A DNA stretch of 64,000 nucleotides from Enterococcus plantarum (GTDB taxonomy: Bacteria; Bacillota; Bacilli; Lactobacillales; Enterococcaceae), in the NCBI RefSeq assembly GCF_001730295.1, contig NZ_MIKA01000001.1, positions 62,001 to 126,000 on the forward strand, written 5' to 3'. Below, one piece after another: positions 29,421 through 38,109 of the stretch. The notes beneath the pieces are model-generated. The model was not told where the DNA came from, made no database searches, and was given only the letters and a program-made list of their open reading frames with translations. Each line of letters opens with the position of its first letter. Position 1 is the stretch's first letter. The position numbers and the translations under genes were made by a program.

Positions 29421-29750
29421 ATGATCGGCAGTGATGCAATCAGAGGGTATAACGATACATTTATTTTATCTGTATTGCAGGAAGGAGATTCATATGGTTA
29501 CGCAATCTCCAAAAGAATTACTGAAATTTCAGAAGATAATTATTCAATTAAAGAGACAACATTGTATTCTGCCTTTAACCGTTTGGAAAAAAATGGTTTT
29601 ATCGATTCTTTTCCGGGTCAAATCACACACGGTAAAAAAAGAACTTATTATAAAATCACATCATCTGGAAAAGAATATTTAGAAGAAAAAATCGCAGAAT
29701 GGGTATTAACTAAAAAAGTCGTTGAACGTTTTATCAAGGAGGAAAAATAA
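29421..29750 (+). CDS. PadR family transcriptional regulator
   Basis: A 109-residue winged-helix regulator with the PadR core: GYAISKRITEISEDNYSIKE, then TTLYSAFNRLEKNGFI (recognition helix) and THGKKRTYYKIT (wing). GGAGGTG precedes the ATG. The stop codon overlaps the next gene's ATG, coupling it to the HAAS protein. PadR-like proteins with such partners often respond to membrane or antibiotic stress; the ligand is unknown. Confidence 0.88.
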   Translation: MIGSDAIRGYNDTFILSVLQEGDSYGYAISKRITEISEDNYSIKETTLYSAFNRLEKNGFIDSFPGQITHGKKRTYYKITSSGKEYLEEKIAEWVLTKKVVERFIKEEK

Positions 29751-30733
29751 TGAACACTATTAAGGATTATATCGACAGTTTATTTTTAGGAATAACCGAA
29801 ACTAGTCAAACCAAACAATTAAAAGAAGATTTATTAGCAAGTGCAGAAGATCGGTATGAAGATTTAAAAAAACAAGGCAAATCTGAAAATGAAGCAATTG
29901 GTAACGTCATTTCAGAGTTTGGATCAATTGATGAATTAGTCGAAGAAATGAATATAAAACAAGAGTTTATCGATGACAAAGGATTCGAGTTAGATGGAAT
30001 TACTTTAGACGAGTCTATTCGTTTTTTTAATATTCGACGTAAAGGCGCTACATTCATTGGTTTGGGTGTGATGACAATTATGATAGGTGCAGCAGCTTTC
30101 TTCACATCTGTGGGGGTGTCAGGCGGGACGTATGGTACAGGTTTTGGGTTGCTATTTTTCTTTCTCGGTGCGGCCGTGGGTGTTCCTTTATTTATTATCG
30201 CCGGAACAAGCATGGGTAACTCAACTAGAAAGCTAGACGATCGTTTTATTCCCACTCAAGTAAAAACAGAAGCTAAGAAAAGAAAAGAGGACTTTCAACG
30301 ATCGTTTGTCTTTTGTATGGTAGCTGGAGTAGTATTGTGCATTTTGTCAGTGATACCTGTAGTCTTATTCTCTTTAGTGGATCCAACAGTTGGGAACGAA
30401 TTATTTGGCGTTGGTTGCATGTTTCTGTTAGCATCTTTAGGTGTATTCTTCTTTATTTTTGGTGGTGTCATCATGGGAAGTTTTAGTAAAATCCTTGAAC
30501 AGACCTATTTTATTTCAGTTGAAGGAGAATTAGGGCCAAAAGCGAAAGCTGAACGAGATGGTCAAAAACCTAGTTGGTTCCAGACGCTTGAAAAAATTTA
30601 TTGGCCAATTATAGTTGCTGTCTTTTTGTGCCAAGGTTTCTTCTTAGGAAATTGGGGAACAAATTGGATTATTTTTCCAATAGGTGGGATTGCTTTTGGA
30701 ATACTGGAAAATATTTTTAGTAAAAATGAATAA
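29750..30733 (+). CDS. HAAS/permease-prefix domain membrane protein
   Basis: A 327-residue protein. The N-terminal ~65 residues form a HAAS-like (permease prefix domain 1) helical bundle with LKEDLLASAEDRYEDLKKQG and NEAIGNVISEFGSIDELVEE. Six to seven membrane segments follow (about residues 97-118, 130-152, 186-212, 220-243, 285-300, 305-320). This PadR-HAAS pairing is common in Firmicutes; the pair is thought to regulate or sense at the membrane, without a proven activity. Confidence 0.82.
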   Translation: MNTIKDYIDSLFLGITETSQTKQLKEDLLASAEDRYEDLKKQGKSENEAIGNVISEFGSIDELVEEMNIKQEFIDDKGFELDGITLDESIRFFNIRRKGATFIGLGVMTIMIGAAAFFTSVGVSGGTYGTGFGLLFFFLGAAVGVPLFIIAGTSMGNSTRKLDDRFIPTQVKTEAKKRKEDFQRSFVFCMVAGVVLCILSVIPVVLFSLVDPTVGNELFGVGCMFLLASLGVFFFIFGGVIMGSFSKILEQTYFISVEGELGPKAKAERDGQKPSWFQTLEKIYWPIIVAVFLCQGFFLGNWGTNWIIFPIGGIAFGILENIFSKNE

Positions 30734-30734
30734 A

Positions 30735-30779
30735 AAGGCGAGGCAAAACTAATGATCTGTTTTGTCTCGTCTTTTTTTT
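30735..30779 (+). terminator. terminator after the PadR-HAAS operon
   Basis: AAAGGCGAGGCAAAAC pairs with GTTTTGTCTCGTCTTT (one wobble, one mismatch) followed by T8. Confidence 0.82.
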
Positions 30780-30787
30780 AAAACTAA

Positions 30788-31336
30788 CTAAAATGATTGT
30801 CTCGTGAAGATGATTGTCATTGCCTTTTTTAACGGGAAATAGACAAGTGATACAATAACGATGGTCGTTGCGACATTAATAAAAGTAGCCGGTAGTTTTG
30901 ACAAGGCACTTATAAAAGAGATGCTAAAGTCTGCGCCTGCAAGTAGTCCCATTGCCGTATTCTTTAATTGAGTCATAATGATCTTGACAATACCAGTTAC
31001 AGCAGCTACGACAATAACTTTCCATACGGTATCAATATTTTTCTGGAAAAATAAAATGGTTAGAGCTGCTGCACCGCCAACGATAAAGCTTTCTAAAATA
31101 AAATAAGGAGCTTCAGCAGCAAAACCATTTAAAATATCAAAAATAGCAAAACCTAAACCACCAGCAAGAGCTCCTTTTTTGTAGCCGATCAAAAGAACGG
31201 CTAATAATAAAACTGAATTACCCAAGTGAGCAAAAGCACCAGTAGGCATAGGAATTTTAATCATTGTACCTAAAACCGTCAAAGCCGCAAATAGGCCGAC
31301 TAAAACAATTGAAGTTGTTGAACTTTTCTGATTCAT
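30788..31336 (-). CDS. ECF transporter S component, probably for vitamin B6
   Basis: A 182-residue membrane protein with five to six helices and the ECF S-component feel: an N-terminal short soluble tail, then LVGLFAALTVLGTMIKIPMP and HLGNSVLLLAVLLIGYKKGA. S components bind a vitamin and dock on a shared energising module (not in this window). It begins 4 bases after pdxK, so pyridoxine or a related B6 vitamer is the likely cargo (inference, PdxU-like); HMP or thiamine is the alternative. GAGGAG precedes the ATG at 31336. Confidence 0.82.
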   Translation of the reverse strand: MNQKSSTTSIVLVGLFAALTVLGTMIKIPMPTGAFAHLGNSVLLLAVLLIGYKKGALAGGLGFAIFDILNGFAAEAPYFILESFIVGGAAALTILFFQKNIDTVWKVIVVAAVTGIVKIIMTQLKNTAMGLLAGADFSISFISALSKLPATFINVATTIVIVSLVYFPLKKAMTIIFTRQSF

Positions 31337-31340
31337 TAAA

Positions 31341-32171
31341 TCACTCCTCTTTTTTGCCCATTCGATCTTCGGCGTGATTGTAAGCACCATGCCAAACATG
31401 ACCGAGAAAAGGATTGATTTTTTGACCATTTTTAATAGCGGCGGATACAAATTTTTTAGCAAGAGCAACAGCATCAATGACTGGATAGCCTTTAGCAAGA
31501 CCAGCAGTTACAGCTGCTGCGAAAGTACAACCTGCTCCATGATTATAGTCAGTAGAAAATAACTCATCCTCAAAAACAGTAAACGTACTTCCATCATAAA
31601 ACAGATCGACTGCCCTATCTGTTTTTAAGCGGTGACCACCTTTAATTACAACATTTTTAGGTCCCAGCTCAATGATCTTTTTTGCTGCATCTTTCATTTG
31701 TTCAACAGAAGTCAGTTCACCTATTCCAGATAAAATCCCGGCTTCTACTAAATTGGGTGTTGTTATCGTCGCTGTAGGCAATAACAAGCGAGTCATTGCG
31801 GCGACATTTTCAGGTTGTAGTAGTTCATTTGTACCTTTACAAGCCATTACAGGATCAATTACGATATTGCTCATTTTGTAGTTATCAATATAACCTCGTG
31901 TTATTTCAATTGCTTCAATAGTTCCAAGCATTCCTGTTTTCATCGCATCGAGTGGACCACCAGCAAAAATAGTTTTTAACTGTTTTTCCACTAATGCAGG
32001 TTCAATCGGTGTAACAGTATGACTCCAACCCTCGTCCGGGTCCATAGTCACAATGCTAGTTAAAGCTGAAAAACCAAATGTTCCATATTCTTCAAACGTT
32101 TTTAAATCAGCTTGAATCCCTGCGCCACCACTAGAATCCGAACCAGCAACTGTTAATACTTTTTTTATCAT
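31341..32171 (-). CDS. pdxK: pyridoxal/pyridoxine kinase (ThiD-like PdxK)
   Basis: A 276-residue ribokinase-fold kinase. The substrate-side motif is AGSDSSGGAGIQADLKTF at the N-terminus, and the anion hole and catalytic residues lie in NHGAGCTFAAAV (about residue 213). A KGGHR motif is near 175. The ThiD-like kinases with MACKGTNELL in the middle are pyridoxal kinases in Gram-positives. Together with an ECF S component and a divergent MocR/PdxR regulator, B6 salvage is the best reading; HMP kinase (ThiD) is the alternative. Confidence 0.85.
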   Translation of the reverse strand: MIKKVLTVAGSDSSGGAGIQADLKTFEEYGTFGFSALTSIVTMDPDEGWSHTVTPIEPALVEKQLKTIFAGGPLDAMKTGMLGTIEAIEITRGYIDNYKMSNIVIDPVMACKGTNELLQPENVAAMTRLLLPTATITTPNLVEAGILSGIGELTSVEQMKDAAKKIIELGPKNVVIKGGHRLKTDRAVDLFYDGSTFTVFEDELFSTDYNHGAGCTFAAAVTAGLAKGYPVIDAVALAKKFVSAAIKNGQKINPFLGHVWHGAYNHAEDRMGKKEE

Positions 32172-32240
32172 CGTCTAACCCCTATTCGAAAATATTTTAA
32201 TATATGTATTGTAAAACAAACATAAGTTGACAAAAACAGC

Positions 32241-32270
32241 CAATTGGGTTATTTTCAGGTCATCCAATTG
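32241..32270. promoter_or_regulatory. CAATTGG inverted repeat in the pdx control region
   Basis: CAATTGG (32241-32247) and CCAATTG (32264-32270) form a perfect 7-base dyad with a 16-base centre, 70 bases upstream of pdxK on the minus strand. It could be an operator for the divergent PdxR-like protein. Likely core-promoter elements for pdxK are only vaguely visible near 32195-32230. Confidence 0.4.
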
Positions 32271-32274
32271 CTGC

Positions 32275-32426
32275 GAATCACGAAGAACGAAGAGATTCGA
32301 TGATGAGCAGTACAAGACGAGCAAAGCGAGAGTTGCTCCTTCGTTATGAATCACGAAGAACGAAGAGATTCGATGATGAGCAGTACAAGACGAGCAAAGC
32401 GAGAGTTGAACCTTGAATATGAATCA
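32275..32426. repeat. perfect 61-bp direct repeat, 73-bp period
   Basis: Copies at 32275-32335 and 32348-32408 are identical over 61 bases; the 12-base spacers are similar but not identical. The first six bases of a third copy (GAATCA) recur exactly 73 bases on, at 32421. Each unit contains GAATC / GATTC inverted 5-mers. No long reading frame crosses the region. It sits between divergent pdxK and pdxR. Confidence 0.9.
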
Positions 32427-32478
32427 AGCATAATTAGTAAAAAATATGTAAACAACTAAACCTTATAAGAACGTATCT

Positions 32479-32487
32479 TGCTATAAT
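32479..32487 (+). promoter_or_regulatory. extended -10 promoter of pdxR
   Basis: TGCTATAAT, a perfect TG-extended -10 element, lies 70 bases before the pdxR start. Confidence 0.6.
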
Positions 32488-32557
32488 AGTTCTCTTAATT
32501 TAATGATTCGACTAAAGGATATGATTCTCTACTTCAAAAAAATGGGAGGTAAAATAA

Positions 32558-33991
32558 ATGTGGTCATTAAAAAAAGAAAAAGGTGTTCCAGTGTATGTAA
32601 GTATCATCGAATTGATTCTCTCCTACATAAAAAATGGTGATCTTTTACCTGGTGAACATTTACCTTCAGAAAGAAAATTAGCAACTTACTTTCAAGTCAA
32701 TCGTTCCACTGTTGTGCATGCGTTAGATGAGCTTGTTTCTTTAGGCTGGATCATTAGAAAACAAGGGAGTGGAACATTCGTCAACGAAGGGAAGTGGGGA
32801 ATCAGTACAACGCCAAGAACAGATTGGCGTCTTTACCTAGAACAAAATGCTTTCGCTAAGGTTGATCCGTTCACAGAACAAATTGAAAGGCTGATCAAGC
32901 AATCAGATACAAACGTTTTGGATTTGTATACGGGAGAATTGCCAATGGACTTGATTCCAAGTTTTTCGTTTCCACCTTTGACATGGAAACATTTTTTGGA
33001 AGAAGAGCAACAAAATGACTTAGGTTATCTGCCATTAAGGCAATCAATCAGTCGTCAAACGGAAAAAGATTATGGGTTCTCACTTCCTTCAGAGAGTTTA
33101 TTGATTACGTCAGGCGCACAGCAAGCGTTATTTTTAATTTTACAAGTGTTGTTACAATCCGGTGATAGTGTAGCAATCGAAGATCCTTCTTTTCTTTATG
33201 CACTTCCTATTTTTCAAGCAGCAGGTATTCGTCTTTATGGCGTGAAAATGGATCAAGAAGGAATCAATCTTGAAGCGCTTGAAAAAATGATTCGTCAACA
33301 TCGAGTCAAAATGGTCATGGTCAATCCATCATTTCAAAACCCGACAGGGAAAACAATGTCAATGGAACGAAGACAAGCATTGGTTAAACTGTGTCAAAAT
33401 TATCAAGTTCCAATTTTAGAGGATGATGTTTTTGCTAACCTTAATTTTGTTCCGTCAGATCAAATCCTGCCTTTAAAAAAATTGGACCCTGAAAATGTCC
33501 TATATATCGGTTCTCTTTCAAAAATCTTGGGATCGACAACTAAAATAGGATGGCTGAGTGCACCGACTTCAGTAAATCAGCAATTAGCAGAAGCAAGAAA
33601 GATGATGGATTTTTCGTTAAGTATTTTCCCACAATTATTGGCGAATTTAGCCTTAACAGATAAAGAGTTTTCAAGTAAAATCACTCACTTGAAACAGACT
33701 GTAGAGCAACGAGGCAAATCAGTATTCGATGTGTTAGACAAAATGGTCGAGTGGGATGTAACTATGCCTAAGGGAGGGTTTTATATTTGGGCAACTTGGA
33801 AACAAGGAAAACTTCGGCCAAAAGATTGGACGATATTTTTACAAGAAGGATTGTTGATTGCACCAAGTTTTTTCTTTAGTGAAAATCAAGATAGTATACG
33901 AATTAATTTTACCAGAGTTGATGAAAACAATTTGCTGATATTGAAAGAAAAATTACGAGCAGTCACACAAAAAATTGCTATGGATTCCTAA
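32558..33991 (+). CDS. pdxR: MocR/PdxR-type regulator (GntR HTH + aminotransferase-like)
   Basis: A 477-residue chimeric regulator. Residues 1-75 form a GntR winged helix (LPSERKLATYFQVNRSTVVHAL), followed by a class-I aminotransferase-like domain with TSGAQQALFLILQ (about 185), NPSFQNPTGKTMS (about 250), and GSLSKILG whose lysine would bind PLP. Such PdxR proteins sense pyridoxal phosphate and control B6 genes. The divergent pdxK-ECF pair fits this role. A GGGAGGT site precedes the ATG. Confidence 0.85.
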   Translation: MWSLKKEKGVPVYVSIIELILSYIKNGDLLPGEHLPSERKLATYFQVNRSTVVHALDELVSLGWIIRKQGSGTFVNEGKWGISTTPRTDWRLYLEQNAFAKVDPFTEQIERLIKQSDTNVLDLYTGELPMDLIPSFSFPPLTWKHFLEEEQQNDLGYLPLRQSISRQTEKDYGFSLPSESLLITSGAQQALFLILQVLLQSGDSVAIEDPSFLYALPIFQAAGIRLYGVKMDQEGINLEALEKMIRQHRVKMVMVNPSFQNPTGKTMSMERRQALVKLCQNYQVPILEDDVFANLNFVPSDQILPLKKLDPENVLYIGSLSKILGSTTKIGWLSAPTSVNQQLAEARKMMDFSLSIFPQLLANLALTDKEFSSKITHLKQTVEQRGKSVFDVLDKMVEWDVTMPKGGFYIWATWKQGKLRPKDWTIFLQEGLLIAPSFFFSENQDSIRINFTRVDENNLLILKEKLRAVTQKIAMDS

Positions 33992-34029
33992 ACACTATGA
34001 TAAAATAAGGATAAATGGAGGGAATCTAC

Positions 34030-34755
34030 ATGAATAAAACGATTGAAATTTTGAAAAATCGACGCAGTTATCGTGATTTTGACGAGAATCATGCTATTTC
34101 TAAAGAAGAATTACAAGCAATACTAGATGCGGCTCGACAGGCACCGAGCTGGATGAATGGCCAATTTTACAGTATTATCGTTCTTCAACAAAAGGAACTA
34201 CGTGAACAATTAGTTCAGTGGAATCCAGGCAATCCGCATATAGCAAAAAGCTCAGTATTTTTGGTCTTTATAGGAGATCTTCATCGTACAAAGATGGTCA
34301 GTACAGCTCACGAAACTTTATATCCTATTGACGAAAGCATTGAACCGATTCTTTTAGCTACGACTGATGCTGCTTTGGCGCTTGAAAATGCAGTGATAGC
34401 TGTTGAAAGTTTAGGATTAGGCTCAGTTGTTGTAGGAAGTATCCGTAAACATGGAAAGGAAATCAGCCAATTGTTAAACTTACCAGAGTATACTTTTCCA
34501 TTATTTGGTTTGAGTATTGGGAAACCGACAGTTGAGATGGAAATCAAACCACGCTTGCCTGAACCAACAGTTATTCACTATGATCGATATCAATCCTATG
34601 CATACACCTTGATCGAACAATATAATCAAATAATGGAAGCCTTTGGTGAAGCGAGAGAAACGAAACCCTGGAGTCAAAAATTTGCGGATTATTTCGGAAC
34701 AAAGCCAACGATGATGACAGACCAATTATTACAATGTCAACGGCTATTAAAGTAA
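34030..34755 (+). CDS. nitroreductase family FMN oxidoreductase
   Basis: A 241-residue flavoprotein of the NfsA/NfrA (NADPH-dependent) group. The FMN-binding opening LKNRRSYRDFDEN and ARQAPSWMNGQ are visible, as is the central LGSVVVGSIRKHG phosphate loop. The C-terminal extension (about 185-241) is typical of NfsA/FRP-type enzymes. Physiological substrate unknown: quinones, nitroaromatics or flavin. The ATG at 34030 follows GGAGGGAATCTAC. It follows pdxR with a 38-base gap. Confidence 0.87.
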   Translation: MNKTIEILKNRRSYRDFDENHAISKEELQAILDAARQAPSWMNGQFYSIIVLQQKELREQLVQWNPGNPHIAKSSVFLVFIGDLHRTKMVSTAHETLYPIDESIEPILLATTDAALALENAVIAVESLGLGSVVVGSIRKHGKEISQLLNLPEYTFPLFGLSIGKPTVEMEIKPRLPEPTVIHYDRYQSYAYTLIEQYNQIMEAFGEARETKPWSQKFADYFGTKPTMMTDQLLQCQRLLK

Positions 34756-34872
34756 TACTCCTAGTTGCTTGACAAGTTAAGCTGTTTTTACGTGACTTCA
34801 CTTTCTTCTCAAGCTCCGGAATGATATACTTAAACTGGGAAAGAATATAAATGATTAAAAGAGGTGTTAAAC

Positions 34873-36597
34873 ATGTCTTGGGAACAAGTCTATGAACAGT
34901 GGATGAATGAAGAAAATATACCAGAAAATTTAAAAAAAGAATTGCAAGATTTAAAAGAGGATCCTGAAAAATGTGAAGATGCTTTTTATGCACCTTTAGA
35001 GTTTGGGACTGCTGGTATGCGCGGTATTTTAGGTGCTGGTGTCAATCGAATGAATATTTTTACGATTCGTCAAGCAACCGAAGGATTAGCTCGATTTATG
35101 GATGCTGAAGGAGCAGAGACAAAAAGACGCGGAGTCGCAATTGCCTATGATTCTCGTCATATGTCACCGGAATTTGCAATGGAAGCGGCAAAAACATTAG
35201 CACAACACGGTATTCCAGCATTCGTTTTTGAAAGTTTACGACCAACACCTGAATTGTCTTTTGCAGTTCGTTACTTAAATGCCTTTTCAGGGATCATGAT
35301 CACAGCTTCTCACAATCCTGCAGCTTACAATGGTTATAAAGTCTATGGGGCAGATGGCGGACAAATGCCACCAGCTGATGCTGATGCTTTAACGAAATAC
35401 GTTCGCGAAGTTGAAAACCCATTAAAAGTAGAAGTGTTATCAGAGGATCAAGCAAAACAAAGTGATTTGATTACGATTATTGGTGAAGAAGTTGATACTG
35501 CTTACTTGAAAGAAGTAAAGACAGTGACAATCAATCAAGAGTTGATCAATGATATGGGCAAAGAATTAAAACTAGTTTATACGCCATTGCATGGTACTGG
35601 GAAAATGCTAGGTGAAAAAGCGTTGAAACAAGCTGGATTTGAAAAATTTGTACTTGTTCCAGAACAGGCAATTGCAGATCCAGATTTTACAACGGTTAAA
35701 TCACCAAATCCAGAAGAACACTCTGCTTTTGAATATGCTATCCGTCTAGGTGAAAAAGAAGATGCGGATCTATTGATTGCAACTGATCCAGATGCTGATC
35801 GTTTGGGTGCAGCAGTTCGTTTACCAAATGGAAGCTATCAGGTTCTAACAGGGAATCAATTGGGATCGATCATGATTCAATATATTTTAGAAGCACATAA
35901 ACAAGCAGGAACTTTACCAGAAAATGCAGTTGTTTTGAAATCAATTGTTTCCAGTGAATTAGCCACAGCGATCACAGCGAAGTACAATACAAAAATGGTA
36001 GATGTCTTAACAGGATTTAAGTTTATTGCTGAGAAAATCGAACAGTATGAGGAAGACCATTCTCAATCATTTATGTTTGGTTTTGAAGAGAGTTATGGTT
36101 ATTTAGTAAAATCATTTGTTCGTGATAAAGATGCAATCCAAGCTCTTGTCTTATTAGCCGAAGTTGCAGCATTCTACAAGAAACAAGGAAAAACCCTTTA
36201 TGATGGGCTACAAGATATCTTTGAAGAGTATGGTTATTTTGAAGAAAAAACAATTTCAGTCACTTTAAGCGGAATTGAAGGCAGTGAAAAAATCAAGGCA
36301 CTAATGAAAAAATTCCGTGAAGAAGCACCAACCTCATTTGCTAATATCAAGGTAACACAAACAGAGGATTTTAAAGAATTAACGAGAACATTCACTGATG
36401 GAAAAGTCGAAGCATTATCAACGCCACCTTCAGATGTATTAAAATATTTCTTGGAAGATGGTAGCTGGATTGCGATACGCCCGTCTGGAACTGAACCCAA
36501 GATCAAATTTTATTTGGCTACAAAAGCTGCTTCGCAAACAGAAGCTGATCAAAAAATAAATAATTTCGAACAAGCTGTTAATGCATTAACAGAATAA
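34873..36597 (+). CDS. pgcA: phosphoglucomutase/phosphomannomutase
   Basis: A 574-residue alpha-D-phosphohexomutase interconverting glucose 1- and 6-phosphate, which feeds UDP-glucose, teichoic acid and glycolipid synthesis. Domain motifs are the phosphoserine loop TASHNP (S146), the metal loop DPDADRLG (about 300), the sugar-binding GFEESYG (about 400) and the phosphate loop RPSGTEPKIK near the C-terminus. The ATG at 34873 follows GAGGTG by 7 bases. A TG-extended -10 (TGATATACT, 34822-34830) precedes it. Confidence 0.95.
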   Translation: MSWEQVYEQWMNEENIPENLKKELQDLKEDPEKCEDAFYAPLEFGTAGMRGILGAGVNRMNIFTIRQATEGLARFMDAEGAETKRRGVAIAYDSRHMSPEFAMEAAKTLAQHGIPAFVFESLRPTPELSFAVRYLNAFSGIMITASHNPAAYNGYKVYGADGGQMPPADADALTKYVREVENPLKVEVLSEDQAKQSDLITIIGEEVDTAYLKEVKTVTINQELINDMGKELKLVYTPLHGTGKMLGEKALKQAGFEKFVLVPEQAIADPDFTTVKSPNPEEHSAFEYAIRLGEKEDADLLIATDPDADRLGAAVRLPNGSYQVLTGNQLGSIMIQYILEAHKQAGTLPENAVVLKSIVSSELATAITAKYNTKMVDVLTGFKFIAEKIEQYEEDHSQSFMFGFEESYGYLVKSFVRDKDAIQALVLLAEVAAFYKKQGKTLYDGLQDIFEEYGYFEEKTISVTLSGIEGSEKIKALMKKFREEAPTSFANIKVTQTEDFKELTRTFTDGKVEALSTPPSDVLKYFLEDGSWIAIRPSGTEPKIKFYLATKAASQTEADQKINNFEQAVNALTE

Positions 36598-36612
36598 AAA
36601 GAACGAGATTTA

Positions 36613-36745
36613 GAGGTTGAGATAAAAAGCATTAAGCTTCGATAAATAAGAAGAAATTCACGGGAATTGTACGTCGATTTTTTGTGAATTTCAGCTTATT
36701 TAATCAGAAGATGCTTTCTTCTCGCCGCTTATTTGGGTTGATAGG
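36613..36745. repeat. long palindromic intergenic element, copy 1
   Basis: Nested inverted repeats are visible: AAAGCAT / ATGCTTT outside, AAATAAG / CTTATTT next, and GAAATTCAC / GTGAATTTC inside, spanning about 36625-36718. A second copy with the same plan occurs at 55655-55779. It has no coding capacity and lies in the gap between pgcA and proC. Confidence 0.8.
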
Positions 36746-36788
36746 AAATTACTAATTCATGATGAGAAACATATAAGGAGTGGTAGAA

Positions 36789-37565
36789 ATGAATATTGGC
36801 TTTATCGGTGCTGGTCACATGGGTAGCGCAATGATTGAAGGTCTTTTAAAAGCTAAAACTGTAGTGCAAGAAAATTTATTTGTAAAAGGCGGTTCAAGCG
36901 GTACAGCTGAAGTGTTACAAAAAAAACTTGGGTTCAAATTAATCAAAGATTATGATGCTTTAAAAGACTGCCAAGTGATTTTTATCGCTACAGGAGCAAA
37001 AATCGTCCTAGATATTTTAAAACAAGCAGCGCCAAGTCTGAGCAAAGGGACGATTCTTATTTCAGTTGCAACTGGACATACGGTAGAAGAAGCCCAAGCC
37101 ATTTTAGGTGATGAAATTTATGTTGTTCATGCTATTCCTAACACGCCAGTCAGTGTCAATGCAGGAATGATCGGTACTGTTTTTTCAGATGAGATGCCTG
37201 CAGAATCAAAAACTGAGGCAACTCGTGTCTTGGAAACGTTAGGAAAAGTCGAAGAAGTTAGTGAGAGTATTCTAGGCACCTTTGGTACTGTTGCTGGATG
37301 TAGTCCAGCATTTGTTGATATCTTTATGGAAGCATTGGCTGATGGTGCTGTATTGGAAGGCATGCCTCGTGCTCTTTCTTATGAAATCATTGCACAAATG
37401 ATGTTGGGCTCTGCCAAACTTGCGATTGAAACTAAAAAACATCCTGGAGAGTTAAAAGATGGTGTAACATCTCCAGGAGGAAGTACAATCAAAGGCGTTA
37501 CAGCGTTAGAAAAAAATGGATTCAGATATGCTGTGATTGATGCAGTCAAACAAGCGAATAGTTAA
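36789..37565 (+). CDS. proC: pyrroline-5-carboxylate reductase
   Basis: A 258-residue NAD(P)H-dependent reductase, last step of proline synthesis. It starts with the Rossmann glycine motif MNIGFIGAGHMGSAMIEGLL and carries the ProC signature near the C-terminus (GMPRALSYEIIAQ, LKDGVTSPGGSTIKG). The ATG at 36789 follows AGGAG by 8 bases; a GTG at 36780 overlaps that site. A terminator follows. Confidence 0.95.
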   Translation: MNIGFIGAGHMGSAMIEGLLKAKTVVQENLFVKGGSSGTAEVLQKKLGFKLIKDYDALKDCQVIFIATGAKIVLDILKQAAPSLSKGTILISVATGHTVEEAQAILGDEIYVVHAIPNTPVSVNAGMIGTVFSDEMPAESKTEATRVLETLGKVEEVSESILGTFGTVAGCSPAFVDIFMEALADGAVLEGMPRALSYEIIAQMMLGSAKLAIETKKHPGELKDGVTSPGGSTIKGVTALEKNGFRYAVIDAVKQANS

Positions 37566-37578
37566 CATGAATAAAGTT

Positions 37579-37624
37579 GAAAGACAATTTGGGATCAGTT
37601 CGCTATCCTATATTGTCTTTTTTT
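37579..37624 (+). terminator. terminator after proC
   Basis: AAAGACAAT pairs with ATTGTCTTT, with T7 following; inner bases GGGAT / ATCCT extend the stem. Confidence 0.75.
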
Positions 37625-37666
37625 AAACTATGTGAAAGAAAAATTCTATCCTCTTTTAAAAAAAGT

Positions 37667-37682
37667 TTGCTATAATAAGCAA
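37667..37682 (+). promoter_or_regulatory. ArsR-type operator on its own promoter
   Basis: TTGCT and AGCAA form an inverted repeat whose centre is the -10 box; TGCTATAAT is also a TG-extended -10. The ArsR-family start is 26 bases downstream. Confidence 0.55.
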
Positions 37683-37708
37683 GAGAACAAACGAAAGGAA
37701 GCTCAGCG

Positions 37709-37996
37709 ATGAAAGAAATAGATGAGATTCAAAAAGTTAGTCAGCTATACAAAGTGTTGAGTGATCCAACTAGGTTAAGAATTTTACTACTATTAAAAAA
37801 GGGAGAGCTTAATGTAACAGCAATCAGTGCTCAGCTGACAATGGAACAGTCAGCAGTTTCCCATCAATTAAAATTATTAAGAGACAGCCATGTAGTGAAA
37901 TCAAGACGTGAAGGAAAAACAATCTATTATACACTGGATGATCATCACGTTATTGATATTCTTAATCAAACATTCGAACATATCAAACACCAATAA
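37709..37996 (+). CDS. ArsR/SmtB-family metalloregulator, CzrA-like zinc sensor
   Basis: A 95-residue winged-helix repressor with SDPTRLRILLLL, TMEQSAVSHQLKLLRDS (recognition helix) and SRREGKTIYYTL (wing). The last helix has D-x-H, ten residues, then H-x-x-H (DDHHVIDILNQTFEHIKH), exactly the alpha-5 Zn/Co site of CzrA and SmtB. No efflux gene is adjacent, so its target must be elsewhere (possibly a czcD-type transporter). An AAAGGAAG site precedes the ATG. Confidence 0.85.
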   Translation: MKEIDEIQKVSQLYKVLSDPTRLRILLLLKKGELNVTAISAQLTMEQSAVSHQLKLLRDSHVVKSRREGKTIYYTLDDHHVIDILNQTFEHIKHQ

Positions 37997-38065
37997 CTCG
38001 CCTTTTCTGTAGGTTTACTAAGGTAAATTCAAAGAAAAGGGTAGTTTTTTTTACGTCAGTTAGGT

Positions 38066-38109
38066 ATACTAGAAACATGTTTTATTAGAAAAAAATGAAA
38101 TGTTTCTAA
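38066..38109 (+). promoter_or_regulatory. hom promoter -10 and leader hairpin
   Basis: TATACT (38065-38070) is a likely -10. Just downstream TAGAAACAT and ATGTTTCTA form a perfect 9-bp stem with a loop of about 22 bases, ending before the ribosome binding site. There is no T tail, so it is not a terminator by itself. Confidence 0.5.

Noticed and set aside
32275-32426. Possible CRISPR-like array
   Set aside because: Only two full copies of 61 bases with 12-base spacers that resemble each other, no cas genes and no leader; this is a tandem duplication.
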